The notes beneath the pieces are model-generated. The model had not been told where the DNA came from. It searched no databases and worked only from the letters and a program-made list of their open reading frames with translations. This document shows positions 17,095-25,782 of a stretch of 36,938 bases of DNA, in pieces. How positions within the stretch are numbered: the stretch's first letter is position 1; the number at the start of each line of letters is the position of its first letter. The position numbers and the translations under genes were made by a program. The DNA lies in assembly GCA_012523405.1 (NCBI GenBank), contig JAAYIN010000052.1, forward strand, positions 1 to 36,938, given 5' to 3'. The DNA comes from Clostridiales bacterium. GTDB lineage: Bacteria; Bacillota; Clostridia; Christensenellales; Aristaeellaceae.

Positions 17095-18675
17095 TTAGTC
17101 ATTCCAAACGTAGGTGCAGCCACCGATCTTGATTTCGCCGCCTTCACGCATATCCAATGCTGTGCAAACTGCACTGTTGGCTACGCAGTAACGCATTCCG
17201 GTATACAGGCCATAACCATATGCCTGATCTTCCAAATATTGTTCGAAAGCCGCAACGGTCTCTTCACTATGTGTGTCAGGTGAAGAACAAGCCATGTATA
17301 GTTCTTGTAGTGTGGGATCATTGATGAGGTTGATGTTTAGACCGGAGCTAAAGCCATTCGCGTTGAATAGGAGCATCCAAGGGAATGTGCAGTAGTCATC
17401 GCAGCCGCGAGCAGCAAATCCGAAATCCCATGCAGTCGAAATACTATATTCAGTATCTTGAAGCGCACCATCAACCACATTCAGGTCAACGATAATGCCA
17501 ATTTCAAGCAGCTGTGCTTGGATAACCTGAGCTACGCGCTCATACTCATCGGAATGCACAACTAGCATCTTCAAATGCTGTGAGGTATCAAAGCCAGACT
17601 CTGCGAGCAATGCTTTTGCCTTGTCCAGATCCTGACCGAAGTAATCGCGCTCGTTCCATGCGTCAATGTAGTCACTGGCGCAATCATTTGCGAAAGCATT
17701 GAGCACTTTACCATAGCCGCTGGTTGCGAACTGCATGATCGTTTCATTATCGATTGCATAGCCGATCGCTTGGCGAAGTGCCAGATTGTTGCATTCGCTG
17801 TCAGCAGAGCAGTTGAACACAACGCTGTGTACCATGGTCGCAGGCTGTGCATCTACGATCCAGCCCTCGGTAGCCTGACCATCAACGTAGAAATCTCCCA
17901 GAACTGCCGGTGTGATCAGCTCAGCCATGTCGATTTCATTTGTTTTCAGAGCTACGGACATCTGAGTGGCATCCATGATAATTTTCATTTCAATGCGGTC
18001 AACATTTTGCTTTGACCACACATAGCGAACGCTCTCATCCGTCTGCCAGTAGTTTTCCGCCTTAACAAGAACCACTTCAGAACCATTCACGAAAGTTTCA
18101 ACCTGATAAGCGGCTGTTGTGATAGGATTGTTTACCATCTTATCAGCACTTGCTTCGTAAGCGGACTGAGAGATGATCGGAACCATGCTAAGCAGCCATT
18201 CCAAGTTGCCAAGACCGTTATCGGTAATCTTCAGGCGCACTGAGTAATCGCCAGTTGCTTCAATGGTGTCCAAAACGAACATCTTAGGATAGTTGCCGGA
18301 TTCCTTCATAGCATATGCAGCCCATACATAGTCTGCTGCAGTGATGTGGTTTCCAGCGGAGTCAGAAATGTAATCGTACATTTCGATGTCATAGGTTACA
18401 TCGTCAACCTGTGTAATGCTCTTGGCGCATACTAGATCCATTGCGTCCCAAGAAGCCCCAAAGGCTACGCGCTGTGCCATGTACTCATAAATAGCCTGAT
18501 ATACATAGGCACGGCCACCGTCCATGGGCCCAAAAGGAGAAATCGACGATACGTCAGCATCAATACCAACGCGCACAACCGTGGTAGCATCCTCTGCTGC
18601 CGCTACGTTGCACAGTGTCATCGAGAATACCATCATGAGTGCCATTACCAGAGAGAGAATCCTTGTGTTTTTCAT
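17095..18675 (-). CDS. Family 5 extracellular solute-binding protein (OppA/DppA-like)
   Basis: The protein has 526 residues. The signal peptide MKNTRILSLVMALMMVFSMT ends in a NVAAA-ED cleavage site; there is no lipobox cysteine. The mature part has the family start (VRVGIDADVSSISPFGPMDG), the DVTYDIEMYD region and the ALRQAIGYAIDNETI motif of family 5 proteins, which bind peptides, nickel or oligosaccharides. ATG 18675 follows AGAGGA at about 9 nt; an upstream in-frame start would not give a signal peptide. It sits behind the esterase/ceramidase-fold pair and ahead of oppBCDF and supplies the substrate for that importer. Confidence 0.92.
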   Translation of the reverse strand: MKNTRILSLVMALMMVFSMTLCNVAAAEDATTVVRVGIDADVSSISPFGPMDGGRAYVYQAIYEYMAQRVAFGASWDAMDLVCAKSITQVDDVTYDIEMYDYISDSAGNHITAADYVWAAYAMKESGNYPKMFVLDTIEATGDYSVRLKITDNGLGNLEWLLSMVPIISQSAYEASADKMVNNPITTAAYQVETFVNGSEVVLVKAENYWQTDESVRYVWSKQNVDRIEMKIIMDATQMSVALKTNEIDMAELITPAVLGDFYVDGQATEGWIVDAQPATMVHSVVFNCSADSECNNLALRQAIGYAIDNETIMQFATSGYGKVLNAFANDCASDYIDAWNERDYFGQDLDKAKALLAESGFDTSQHLKMLVVHSDEYERVAQVIQAQLLEIGIIVDLNVVDGALQDTEYSISTAWDFGFAARGCDDYCTFPWMLLFNANGFSSGLNINLINDPTLQELYMACSSPDTHSEETVAAFEQYLEDQAYGYGLYTGMRYCVANSAVCTALDMREGGEIKIGGCTYVWND

Positions 18676-18887
18676 TTTTTCATGTCCTCTTTTCTGTTTT
18701 TTGAAGATTTTCCTTGTCTTATTTGCTCGGATAATCTCAATTGCTTTATCTGATACTACCATACTTGTGAGGGCTCGTCCATTTAGTAGAATCTAGATTA
18801 TGTGTAATTATTCATGTTCTGCATGGCAACTGTTCAAAATACGCCTTTGGTAATATTTAACATAAACACCTTTTGTTCTTTGGAATA

Positions 18888-20147
18888 CTACTTGTAGAGT
18901 TGCTGCAGCATATTTTGCAATGCGCACAAAATATATTCCTCACCAAGTCCATCCTTAATACGCGTGTTTGTGCCCTCAAAGGTCTTTCTCTCAAAGCCTT
19001 GCTTGTCTGGAATGTAGTCAATCCGTTCTGCAATATGCTCGATAATGATGGTGTTTTTATAGGGAACCAATGCTTTGATTCGCTCCCCAATTTCCATCAC
19101 AATTTCCCCGCCGACCCCTACAATGGCAACGTCATTTAGCATCACCAGTTTTAAGACCAGCTTGACAAATTCCTCATCTGTCGATTCCTCGTTTACCAGC
19201 CGCGGCACTTCAAGCGTCTGATCCACCACGGAAAAACGCAGTGTATCTGCCAGATGATCAACGCTGCCAAGCGTGCGCATAATATCCATGCTATGTAGCT
19301 CGGCAAGATGTTCACATACCGTCCAGCAAGCATACCCCAAGTCATAGGAAAGATCATGAGAGCCATCGTGATAGATTCGCTCCATCTGCGGCATGTACAA
19401 AGGTGCTTGGTTGCCCGCTGCTCCGCTTGTCCAAAGAAATACCGTTTGCTTATCGGCATAACGCTCTTCAAGATAAGCAGTGGTCATTCCCGGCAGATCG
19501 CCTGAAATCATGAATTCCTTTTGAGCTTCGTCCTTGCCAAAAAAGCAGACCGTGCCATGCACAGCGTAATTGGTCACTACGGCAACTTCCTTGCCCTGCA
19601 TATCCACAAAGCTGATGACATCAAGCTCTTTATCCGATGGACCTGCGTAGTTCATGCCGATGTCCCATGTTCCATCCTCATAGAGCAGATCACGGTTTGT
19701 ATTGATATGGCTGCTTCCCTTGGCGAATCCCCAGCGGACAGGCTGTAATAAGGTAACGGCTTGCCGAACACATTCCGTCATTTTCTCAATGACAAAATTT
19801 CCATACTTCGTTACCCATGCCAGCTTCTCAGGGTTATCCCGAATGCTGACATGATCATTTGCAAAGGATGGCGCTTCATGCGTATGCGTCACCGTGAATA
19901 AAACGTTCTGGGGCTGAATATCAAACTGCGCCAGAAGAATCTCTCGCATTTCATCCCCGCGGCTCATATCACCCGAGTCAAACACGATGAGCGCAAAGCG
20001 TCCATCATCATGATCAAGCACCAACGCACGAACAAACAAATCCCGATAAACCTTCGTCAGCTTGATCGGCAAAAAGCTTTCCGCAGGCATCATCTCCGGC
20101 GGGGGCGTAATGCAGGTCTTTGCCGCACCAGCATACAGTTGTTTCAA
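18888..20147 (-). CDS. Neutral/alkaline ceramidase-fold protein, copy 1
   Basis: A 419-residue protein matching the N-terminal domain of neutral ceramidases. Candidate zinc ligands lie in THTHEAP (87-93; H88/H90) and NYAVHGT (193-199; H197), and SGDLPG is at 215-220. The nucleophile hexapeptide of characterised ceramidases (GDVSPN-like) reads GNQAPL (245-250), with Ala instead of Ser. No signal peptide is present, so it should be cytoplasmic, unlike secreted ceramidases. It begins 28 bp after the esterase-fold gene and is followed after 212 bp by the binding protein. True substrates are probably not ceramides; a metal-dependent hydrolase on an imported compound is my best inference. Confidence 0.8.
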   Translation of the reverse strand: MKQLYAGAAKTCITPPPEMMPAESFLPIKLTKVYRDLFVRALVLDHDDGRFALIVFDSGDMSRGDEMREILLAQFDIQPQNVLFTVTHTHEAPSFANDHVSIRDNPEKLAWVTKYGNFVIEKMTECVRQAVTLLQPVRWGFAKGSSHINTNRDLLYEDGTWDIGMNYAGPSDKELDVISFVDMQGKEVAVVTNYAVHGTVCFFGKDEAQKEFMISGDLPGMTTAYLEERYADKQTVFLWTSGAAGNQAPLYMPQMERIYHDGSHDLSYDLGYACWTVCEHLAELHSMDIMRTLGSVDHLADTLRFSVVDQTLEVPRLVNEESTDEEFVKLVLKLVMLNDVAIVGVGGEIVMEIGERIKALVPYKNTIIIEHIAERIDYIPDKQGFERKTFEGTNTRIKDGLGEEYILCALQNMLQQLYK

Positions 20148-20175
20148 CGTATCCCACCCCTTTCTTAGCAGTCAA

Positions 20176-21384
20176 TCACTTCACATCGGTTGGATTCAGC
20201 GGCTCGCGAAACAGCATGGTAGCAAACTCACGCAGACCCATCCGCCAGCTATCCCAGCGAATAAAGCGACCATCATGCAGCACGCGGCGATAACCCGGCA
20301 TAACCCCTTCGATACCCGCCTCACGCATGATTTCAGTGTCCTTGGTGAACAGATCAATATGATCTTCTTGAGGCGTTGCAGAGCAGAAGAAGATTTTATA
20401 GTCCTTCATAAACTGCTGTGGATTCGCCATAACTTTGGGCCAAGGACGCTCATAGGTCGCCTTGAAAGTCGGATGATACATAGTGCTGGTAAAGGAAGCC
20501 ATGTTGCCAAATACATCTGGATGATTGAAACCTATGTCGTTTGTTTGCATGGAGCCCATGGATAAACCGGCAATCGCGCGATTCCATTTGTCCGTTTTCA
20601 CGCGGTAATGACTCTGGATATAGGGAATGCAGCATTTCAGCAGTGAGTTTTCAAAGCAATCATCCACATACTCGGTACCCTTCCATTCATCATAACGAAT
20701 CATGCCGTTGTTCATGACAATGATGAATGGCTCGCATTCTTTTGCTGCGATTAGATTGTCCATGATATAGTTGGCGCGGCCTGTGGATGTCCAGCAAGTT
20801 TCATTTTCCGTTCCGCCATGCTGCAAATAGAGCACAGGATAAGATTCGTTGGTATTCATATACCCCGGCGGTGTATAAACAAGGCAGCGCTCCCACTCGT
20901 TTGTTTCCGTTGACCAATATACCTCGTGACTGATTGCGCCATGCGGTACATCTTTGATATAGGCAAATTCCAAGTCTTGATCCGGTATTTCCAGATAGTT
21001 ATACGGATGTCCGCCCGACCAGAACATCGGCAAATACGGCCAGATGACAAAGGTATCATCAATATAAATTTCAACATTACGCGGGCCTGTTTTGCGCAGG
21101 TCATATGGCAATATGGCTTCAAACACGCCTTCTTCATTCTTTAGGCAATGGATGGTCTCATCACGCCATGGAGCGTAGCCCTCCGGTGTCGGATCGCCAA
21201 ACCATGGGATGATGTGAACCGTATTTGCATTGGGCGCACCGATGCGAATCAAGTAATCGCCATTGGGCTGAAGGATAGCAGCCTCCACCACAGCTTTTTC
21301 GTCACTCCTGGGGGTAACCTTGTCAAAGCTCAGCTCTGTCGCCTGAAAAATCTTATTGTCCCTGATTTTCTTACTGATTTCCAT
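20176..21384 (-). CDS. Esterase-fold (enterochelin/feruloyl-esterase-like) protein, copy 1
   Basis: A 402-residue alpha/beta-hydrolase with an N-terminal immunoglobulin-like (CBM48/E-set) domain (about 30-125). The hydrolase domain starts at DVPHGAISHEVYWS; CLVYTPPGYM, VLYLQHGGTENET and the nucleophile GLSMG (Ser275) follow. The normal catalytic His lies two residues before the Trp that precedes W-R (HxW..WR); here this position is Ile (RFIRWDSWRMG). There is no signal peptide. It is the first gene of its transcript, with the ceramidase-fold gene 28 bp behind. An acyl-sugar esterase or a non-catalytic relative are both possible. Confidence 0.85.
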   Translation of the reverse strand: MEISKKIRDNKIFQATELSFDKVTPRSDEKAVVEAAILQPNGDYLIRIGAPNANTVHIIPWFGDPTPEGYAPWRDETIHCLKNEEGVFEAILPYDLRKTGPRNVEIYIDDTFVIWPYLPMFWSGGHPYNYLEIPDQDLEFAYIKDVPHGAISHEVYWSTETNEWERCLVYTPPGYMNTNESYPVLYLQHGGTENETCWTSTGRANYIMDNLIAAKECEPFIIVMNNGMIRYDEWKGTEYVDDCFENSLLKCCIPYIQSHYRVKTDKWNRAIAGLSMGSMQTNDIGFNHPDVFGNMASFTSTMYHPTFKATYERPWPKVMANPQQFMKDYKIFFCSATPQEDHIDLFTKDTEIMREAGIEGVMPGYRRVLHDGRFIRWDSWRMGLREFATMLFREPLNPTDVK

Positions 21385-21675
21385 CTATTTGTCCTCCTTG
21401 ATCTTTATACCATTTCGTTGTTACTTGAGATTTTTATCGTTTTTTCTTGCCTGCAATGTACATACTGCTGCCATTTCACCCTTTCCGCTCGTATGGACAT
21501 AAACAGAAATACAAACGCGGCACAGCCTCAGCAGTTTATCCATTCATCTCTGATTTGCCAATCCACCATGTGCCAAAAACTATCGAGTTCCTCATGATTG
21601 GAGGTCGATATCAGCATGCATTGGTTTTGCAAATCCGTTCCCCAAATCGCCAAGTTTTTAAATGAATGTGTGATT

Positions 21676-21691
21676 TTTGTAGTTCTACAAA
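21676..21691. promoter_or_regulatory. Palindrome in the esterase-1 leader
   Basis: TTTGTAG-TT-CTACAAA, a 16-bp palindrome, lies about 40 bp downstream of the predicted start of the minus-strand transcript. Its position suits an operator for a repressor such as a LacI or GntR protein. The rest of the 535-bp gap (21385-21919) shows promoters for both flanking genes and no convincing reading frame. Confidence 0.35.
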
Positions 21692-21737
21692 GTATCTGCT
21701 ATTGCTTCTGCGTTCCGTCGAAGTCTTTTCATGTCTG

Positions 21738-21766
21738 ATTATATCATGTCCAATGAAGGCTCTCAA
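21738..21766 (-). promoter_or_regulatory. Promoter of the esterase-1/ceramidase-1 transcript
   Basis: On the minus strand TTGAGA (21761-21766) and TATAAT (21738-21743) are separated by 17 bp, with an extended -10 TG. The implied leader is about 345 nt long. Confidence 0.6.
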
Positions 21767-21874
21767 CGGAGGAAAATCCATTTATTTGTGTGTTTTTTCA
21801 AGGTCGAGTAAATGATGATTGTGTGGATTATTTCTGGGATTTGCCCAATCCCCTTCCATCCGCAAAAGATATCA

Positions 21875-21883
21875 TGTTATAGT
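21875..21883 (+). promoter_or_regulatory. Extended -10 promoter of the Gfo/Idh/MocA gene
   Basis: TGTTATAGT lies 37 bp before the ATG at 21920; no good -35 box is visible. AGGAGG (21907-21912) serves the start codon at 7 nt. Confidence 0.4.
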
Positions 21884-21919
21884 ATTGAGTAATATATACA
21901 AGTTGCAGGAGGACTATTT

Positions 21920-22960
21920 ATGAAGAAACTCAACATCGCATTATGTGGTTGCCGCGGGCATGCTGTTAAGTTTGGTAATCTGGTGAACAGCTATGATGAA
22001 AGCAGAATTGTTGCCGTTTGGGATAACGAACAAACGCTGGGCGAAGCTGCCGCCAATGCACTGAACTGTCTGTTTGAGAATGATTATGACAGGTTACTAG
22101 CGATGCCTGATTTGAATGGTGTCATCATCACTGCAGAAAATGCATTACACCGTGAGCTTGCTGTAAAGGCCGCCGAGGCACACAAACATATTTTCATCGA
22201 AAAACCGCTTTGCACACACAAAGAAGATGCCTTCGCTATACAAAAAGCAGTCCACGAAAACGATGTGCGGTTTTATATGTCCGATCCCTTTGTACGTGCG
22301 CCTGTGATCTATATGAAACGCATGATGGACAGCGGTAGAATCGGTAAAATTACAGCTGTACACATTCACGTATCCAATGATAACGGCGTACCCGGCCGCC
22401 CCGCAGAGCTTCATCCCGATTATAGCTATGAACGAATGGGCGGGGGCGTCATGGCTGACATTGGAGGTCATGCGCTTCACGCACTGCATTACCTGCTGGG
22501 CAAGCCAAATGCTGTCACGTCTGTTTTTTCATCTTTTCACGAGGAAGCCATCAATGCAGGCATCGAAGAAAGCGCCATGATGATCATGCAATATCCTCAT
22601 GGCGTGCTTGCTTCTGTTGAATCCAGCTTTGTCAGCCAATATGAATCCCTAAACATCAATGTATACGGCATGGAAGGTACTATTTGTCTGACTAATTTCG
22701 GCGGCTGTAACGAGCGTTGGGATGTCAAATATAAATTGGGCAATGACCCCTGGACTATTGTACCAGAGGATTACCTGCCTGCCGCCCCTTTGAAGCATAC
22801 GCGCTACTGGGTTAACATGATGGTGCAGGATATCCCAAATGAAAACGTCGGCATTGACGATGCTAGCAACAATGGCATGAGCATCGACAACGCCGTCGAA
22901 TGCGCCGAAATCACCGACGCTATTTATCGTAGTGTAAACCAAGGAACTGTACTACTTTAA
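21920..22960 (+). CDS. Gfo/Idh/MocA family oxidoreductase
   Basis: A 346-residue NAD(P)-dependent dehydrogenase. The Rossmann N-terminus (KKLNIALCGCRGHAVKFGNL) has a modified glycine motif. HKHIFIEKPLC supplies the EKP motif with the catalytic Lys, and GGGVMADIGGHALHALHYLL contains the D...H pair used in sugar oxidation. Family members oxidise or isomerise sugars and cyclitols. It is transcribed towards the second ceramidase-fold gene and overlaps it tail to tail by 9 bp. No terminator separates them. A role in oxidising the sugar released by the neighbouring hydrolase-like proteins is inferred from position. Confidence 0.9.
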   Translation: MKKLNIALCGCRGHAVKFGNLVNSYDESRIVAVWDNEQTLGEAAANALNCLFENDYDRLLAMPDLNGVIITAENALHRELAVKAAEAHKHIFIEKPLCTHKEDAFAIQKAVHENDVRFYMSDPFVRAPVIYMKRMMDSGRIGKITAVHIHVSNDNGVPGRPAELHPDYSYERMGGGVMADIGGHALHALHYLLGKPNAVTSVFSSFHEEAINAGIEESAMMIMQYPHGVLASVESSFVSQYESLNINVYGMEGTICLTNFGGCNERWDVKYKLGNDPWTIVPEDYLPAAPLKHTRYWVNMMVQDIPNENVGIDDASNNGMSIDNAVECAEITDAIYRSVNQGTVLL

Positions 22961-24271
22961 CATTCTATAGAATAATTCCTTTTCGCCCGCCAGAATTGGT
23001 CCTTCACCCTTTCCGGGAACAACTTCGTTAAACGCTTGAAAGGTTTTGTGTTCCACAGAAGCCTGATCCAGCACATAACCCACATGGTTAGCCGTATGGG
23101 TTACAACGATTGTTTTTTGAAAGGGTGATTTTCTTTTGAGTTCACTGCCGATAGCACAGTAAAGCTCTGCGCCCACGCAGACAATGGCAATATCTCCAAG
23201 TTCAATAGCTTCCATCTCCACTGGGACAGGGTTTGCTTCATCGCATATCAGCTCAGGCACAATCGGCGGCAAAGGCATATCCTCAGGCTTTCGCGCACCA
23301 TGTCCGCCCATTCGGTACGGACCAGCCGAATCGGTCGCGCGGCAAACACTCTGCCGTGGAAGCTGAACTGTTGTCTGCGCATGTCTCAGCCTAATAGCTG
23401 TTTGGTATTCTGTGATAGCGTCAAGCCCTCGCACCGCATCCACCGCATGACGTCTCCCGACATATTCCATCTGCAAGTAACCCGCTCCATCGGGATAGGG
23501 CACCTGCGTAGTATATCCATCCGGGTAATCCAGCTGAACACCATGGCTCATGATCGGCGCTTGATCCCCCGCTGCACCAGACGTCCACAAAACAATGCCG
23601 CCATAGCGTTCTTCCAAAAACGCACAGGTGATACCGGGGAAATTGCCCGAGAGTTTCGTTTTTCCATCAACATCACGTTGCAGATAGATACAGGTAGCAT
23701 GCGTGCAGTGATTGAGCACAGCCGCAATCAACTTGTCCTCTTCATCCACCACCTTAATGATGGACAATGTTTGATCGCTGTAACCTGCCTCATTAGGTGC
23801 CTCCACCCAATAACCACCGATTGTTTGATAATCTCGATTCACATTGATCGGACTTTGAACGCTGCCAAATCCAATCTTGGCCGGACGAAGCTCGGCAATA
23901 GCCTGCTTGCAAGCTTCAATGGCGGCTTGCAGTTCAATTTCCTTATAAGCCTCACATCGCGCAAGGATTTCAGGGGGCTGCTCGTGAATGTTTTCATCAC
24001 AGGGTGATGAGTGGTTATGTGTGACCGAAATCACGATTTGCTCGGCTTTATATCCCACTTCATTTGCAATTTTGTCTTTATAATTCGTAATTTTAGGCCA
24101 ATCGCTTAACTCGCAACTGAGAAAAAGCAAACGCTCCTGCTCTGTTTCGATCGCCAATGCTCTGCAAAAACACGATGTATACTGCGCATCGCAAACGCCG
24201 AAATGCGTGGGCATGGGGTACATATCCGCATGCGGATCCAGACTCGATTTGCCAGCTCCTGCCTTGATCAT
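22952..24271 (-). CDS. Neutral/alkaline ceramidase-fold protein, copy 2
   Basis: A 439-residue paralogue of the 18.9-kb protein, clearly diverged. Putative zinc sites are VTHNHSSP (83-90) and NHCTHAT (187-193). SGNFPG (208-213) corresponds to the SGDLPG of copy 1, and GDQAPI (235-240) stands where ceramidases have GDVSPN; the Ser is again Ala. It starts AGAGKSSLDP with no signal peptide, so it is cytoplasmic. It begins 21 bp after esterase-fold copy 2, the same order as the first pair, and overlaps the Gfo/Idh gene by 9 bp at the 3' end. The substrate is unknown. Confidence 0.8.
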   Translation of the reverse strand: MIKAGAGKSSLDPHADMYPMPTHFGVCDAQYTSCFCRALAIETEQERLLFLSCELSDWPKITNYKDKIANEVGYKAEQIVISVTHNHSSPCDENIHEQPPEILARCEAYKEIELQAAIEACKQAIAELRPAKIGFGSVQSPINVNRDYQTIGGYWVEAPNEAGYSDQTLSIIKVVDEEDKLIAAVLNHCTHATCIYLQRDVDGKTKLSGNFPGITCAFLEERYGGIVLWTSGAAGDQAPIMSHGVQLDYPDGYTTQVPYPDGAGYLQMEYVGRRHAVDAVRGLDAITEYQTAIRLRHAQTTVQLPRQSVCRATDSAGPYRMGGHGARKPEDMPLPPIVPELICDEANPVPVEMEAIELGDIAIVCVGAELYCAIGSELKRKSPFQKTIVVTHTANHVGYVLDQASVEHKTFQAFNEVVPGKGEGPILAGEKELFYRMLK

Positions 24272-24292
24272 TTACTCATCTCCTTTGGTTTT

Positions 24293-25468
24293 TCACTTTT
24301 TGAACAGGAGCTTAGCATAGTCGCGCAAGCCCATTCTCCAGCTGTTCCACTTGCTCGTATTTTCCGAATAGACCGTACGATGGCAGCACGGAAGCTGATC
24401 ATAGCCCGCCTGCGCCATCAAGCGATCATCCGCTTCAAAGAATTCAAAGTGATCCTCCTGCTCTGTTGTCGAGCGGAAGTAGACCTTAAAGAGCTTTGAG
24501 AATGCATCGGGTGACACCTGCTTTAAAAATTCACGATATGGGCGCACTACGCCGGGTGCAAGTTGTATATGCTCTTCGTTATGGGTCATGCATGCTGTAA
24601 AAGTACCCACATATCCAAAGCTATCCGAATGTCCCAGTGCGATATCGCAGGTCATATAAGCACCCATCGATAGCCCTGCAATAGCCCGATCCCACTTTTG
24701 CGTTTTTACGCGGTAGTTGGCTTCAATAAAGGGAATGCAGTCCTCAAGCAGCATGGTATCAAATGCTCCGTCGCGCACCATGGATACCTTGCCTTCAGCT
24801 CGCAACATAGAATTAGGCATCACAACAATCATGGGCTCAGCTTCACCAGCTGCAATCAAATTATCCATGATAGCAGAAAGCCTGCCGGCGTATTCCCAGC
24901 TGGTTTCGTTATCTGTTCCGCCGTTGAGAAGGTACAGCACAGGATATTCCGCTGAATTCTTCATGTATTGCGGCGGCGTATAGACCAAGCAGCGCTCCCA
25001 ATTGCCCATAGGCTTCGCCCAGAATAGCTGATGGGTTACTGCACCATGCGGTACATCACGAATGAGAAATGCATCATTTCCTTCATCCGGAATTTCCAGA
25101 TAGTTATGCGGACGATTGTTCGTCCAGAAAATCGGGAGATATGGGTCAAGTACCAATTGGTCATCGTAAAAAGCAAGCACATTCGCAGGGCCGGTAAAGA
25201 AGCGGTCATATGTCAAAACACCGCGGAACTGCCCCTGTCCATCCCCTTGCAGCGCAATGTCACGAACGCGCTTTCCGCTCGTAGCACAGGTGATTTTCAC
25301 AGTTTTCGCATTCTGTGCAAAAATGCAAATCGCAATATCCCCGTTGGCTAAAACCGTCGCGCCAATATCCTCAGGCGCACCGTTTGGCAGTTCTTGTGTA
25401 TACCTATCCACAGTTAGCGGTGTGCTATAAAGCGCTTTGTTGTGTAATCTATCACCATCAAGTAACAT
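24293..25468 (-). CDS. Esterase-fold (enterochelin/feruloyl-esterase-like) protein, copy 2
   Basis: A 391-residue paralogue of the 20.2-kb protein. The N-terminal E-set domain ends near LEIPDEG, then come DVPHGAVTHQLFW, CLVYTPPQYMK, VLYLLNGGTDNETSWEY and the nucleophile GLSMG (Ser257). The C-terminus TSKWNSWRMGLRDY has Ser where the catalytic His of the HxW..WR motif should be, and the HGG segment reads NGG. I chose ATG 25468 because GGAGG is 8 nt upstream; the ATG at 25483 has no such site. It has its own promoter and leads the ceramidase-fold copy 2 gene. Confidence 0.85.
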   Translation of the reverse strand: MLLDGDRLHNKALYSTPLTVDRYTQELPNGAPEDIGATVLANGDIAICIFAQNAKTVKITCATSGKRVRDIALQGDGQGQFRGVLTYDRFFTGPANVLAFYDDQLVLDPYLPIFWTNNRPHNYLEIPDEGNDAFLIRDVPHGAVTHQLFWAKPMGNWERCLVYTPPQYMKNSAEYPVLYLLNGGTDNETSWEYAGRLSAIMDNLIAAGEAEPMIVVMPNSMLRAEGKVSMVRDGAFDTMLLEDCIPFIEANYRVKTQKWDRAIAGLSMGAYMTCDIALGHSDSFGYVGTFTACMTHNEEHIQLAPGVVRPYREFLKQVSPDAFSKLFKVYFRSTTEQEDHFEFFEADDRLMAQAGYDQLPCCHRTVYSENTSKWNSWRMGLRDYAKLLFKK

Positions 25469-25504
25469 ATATTTTCCTCCCATATGATATATTTATATAC
25501 ATTC

Positions 25505-25534
25505 ATTATATCATTCTGCTCAATCCCATTTCAA
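25505..25534 (-). promoter_or_regulatory. Promoter of the esterase-2/ceramidase-2 transcript
   Basis: TTGAAA (25529-25534) and TATAAT (25505-25510) on the minus strand are 18 bp apart, with an extended -10 TG. The 10-mer ATGATATAAT is shared with the promoter of the first pair and with that of the polymerase gene. Confidence 0.6.
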
Positions 25535-25729
25535 TGAAACAAAAGCAATAATCTGTGGATGGATTCTGGTTTTTCATTATATATACTCACTTTTGGGTGA
25601 AGCGTTACTTTCGATCCTTGTTCCTTTTCAAAGAATGCCGCCGCCTTTGGGGGAAGTTGTCCTCAGTTTTCAACCAGTATGCCATCATCTTTTCGTGATA
25701 TGGAAGTGAGCAAACCTGCATAGGTACTA

Positions 25730-25766
25730 AAAAGAGCTAACTGACGCAAAATCAGTTAGCTCTTTT
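25730..25766. terminator. Orphan bidirectional terminator
   Basis: AAAAGAGCTAACTGA (25730-25744) pairs perfectly with 25752-25766 around a 7-nt loop, with A/T ends in both directions. No intact gene ends here; a decayed minus-strand frame stops 17 bp away. Between this and the esterase-2 promoter (25535-25729) I see nothing else. Confidence 0.8.
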
Positions 25767-25782
25767 AAAAACGATTGGATGA

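Noticed and set aside
23300-24007. 235-residue plus-strand open frame
   Set aside because: It lies antisense within ceramidase-fold copy 2, has biased composition (many Arg/His/Ile) and no family features; it is a shadow of the real gene.
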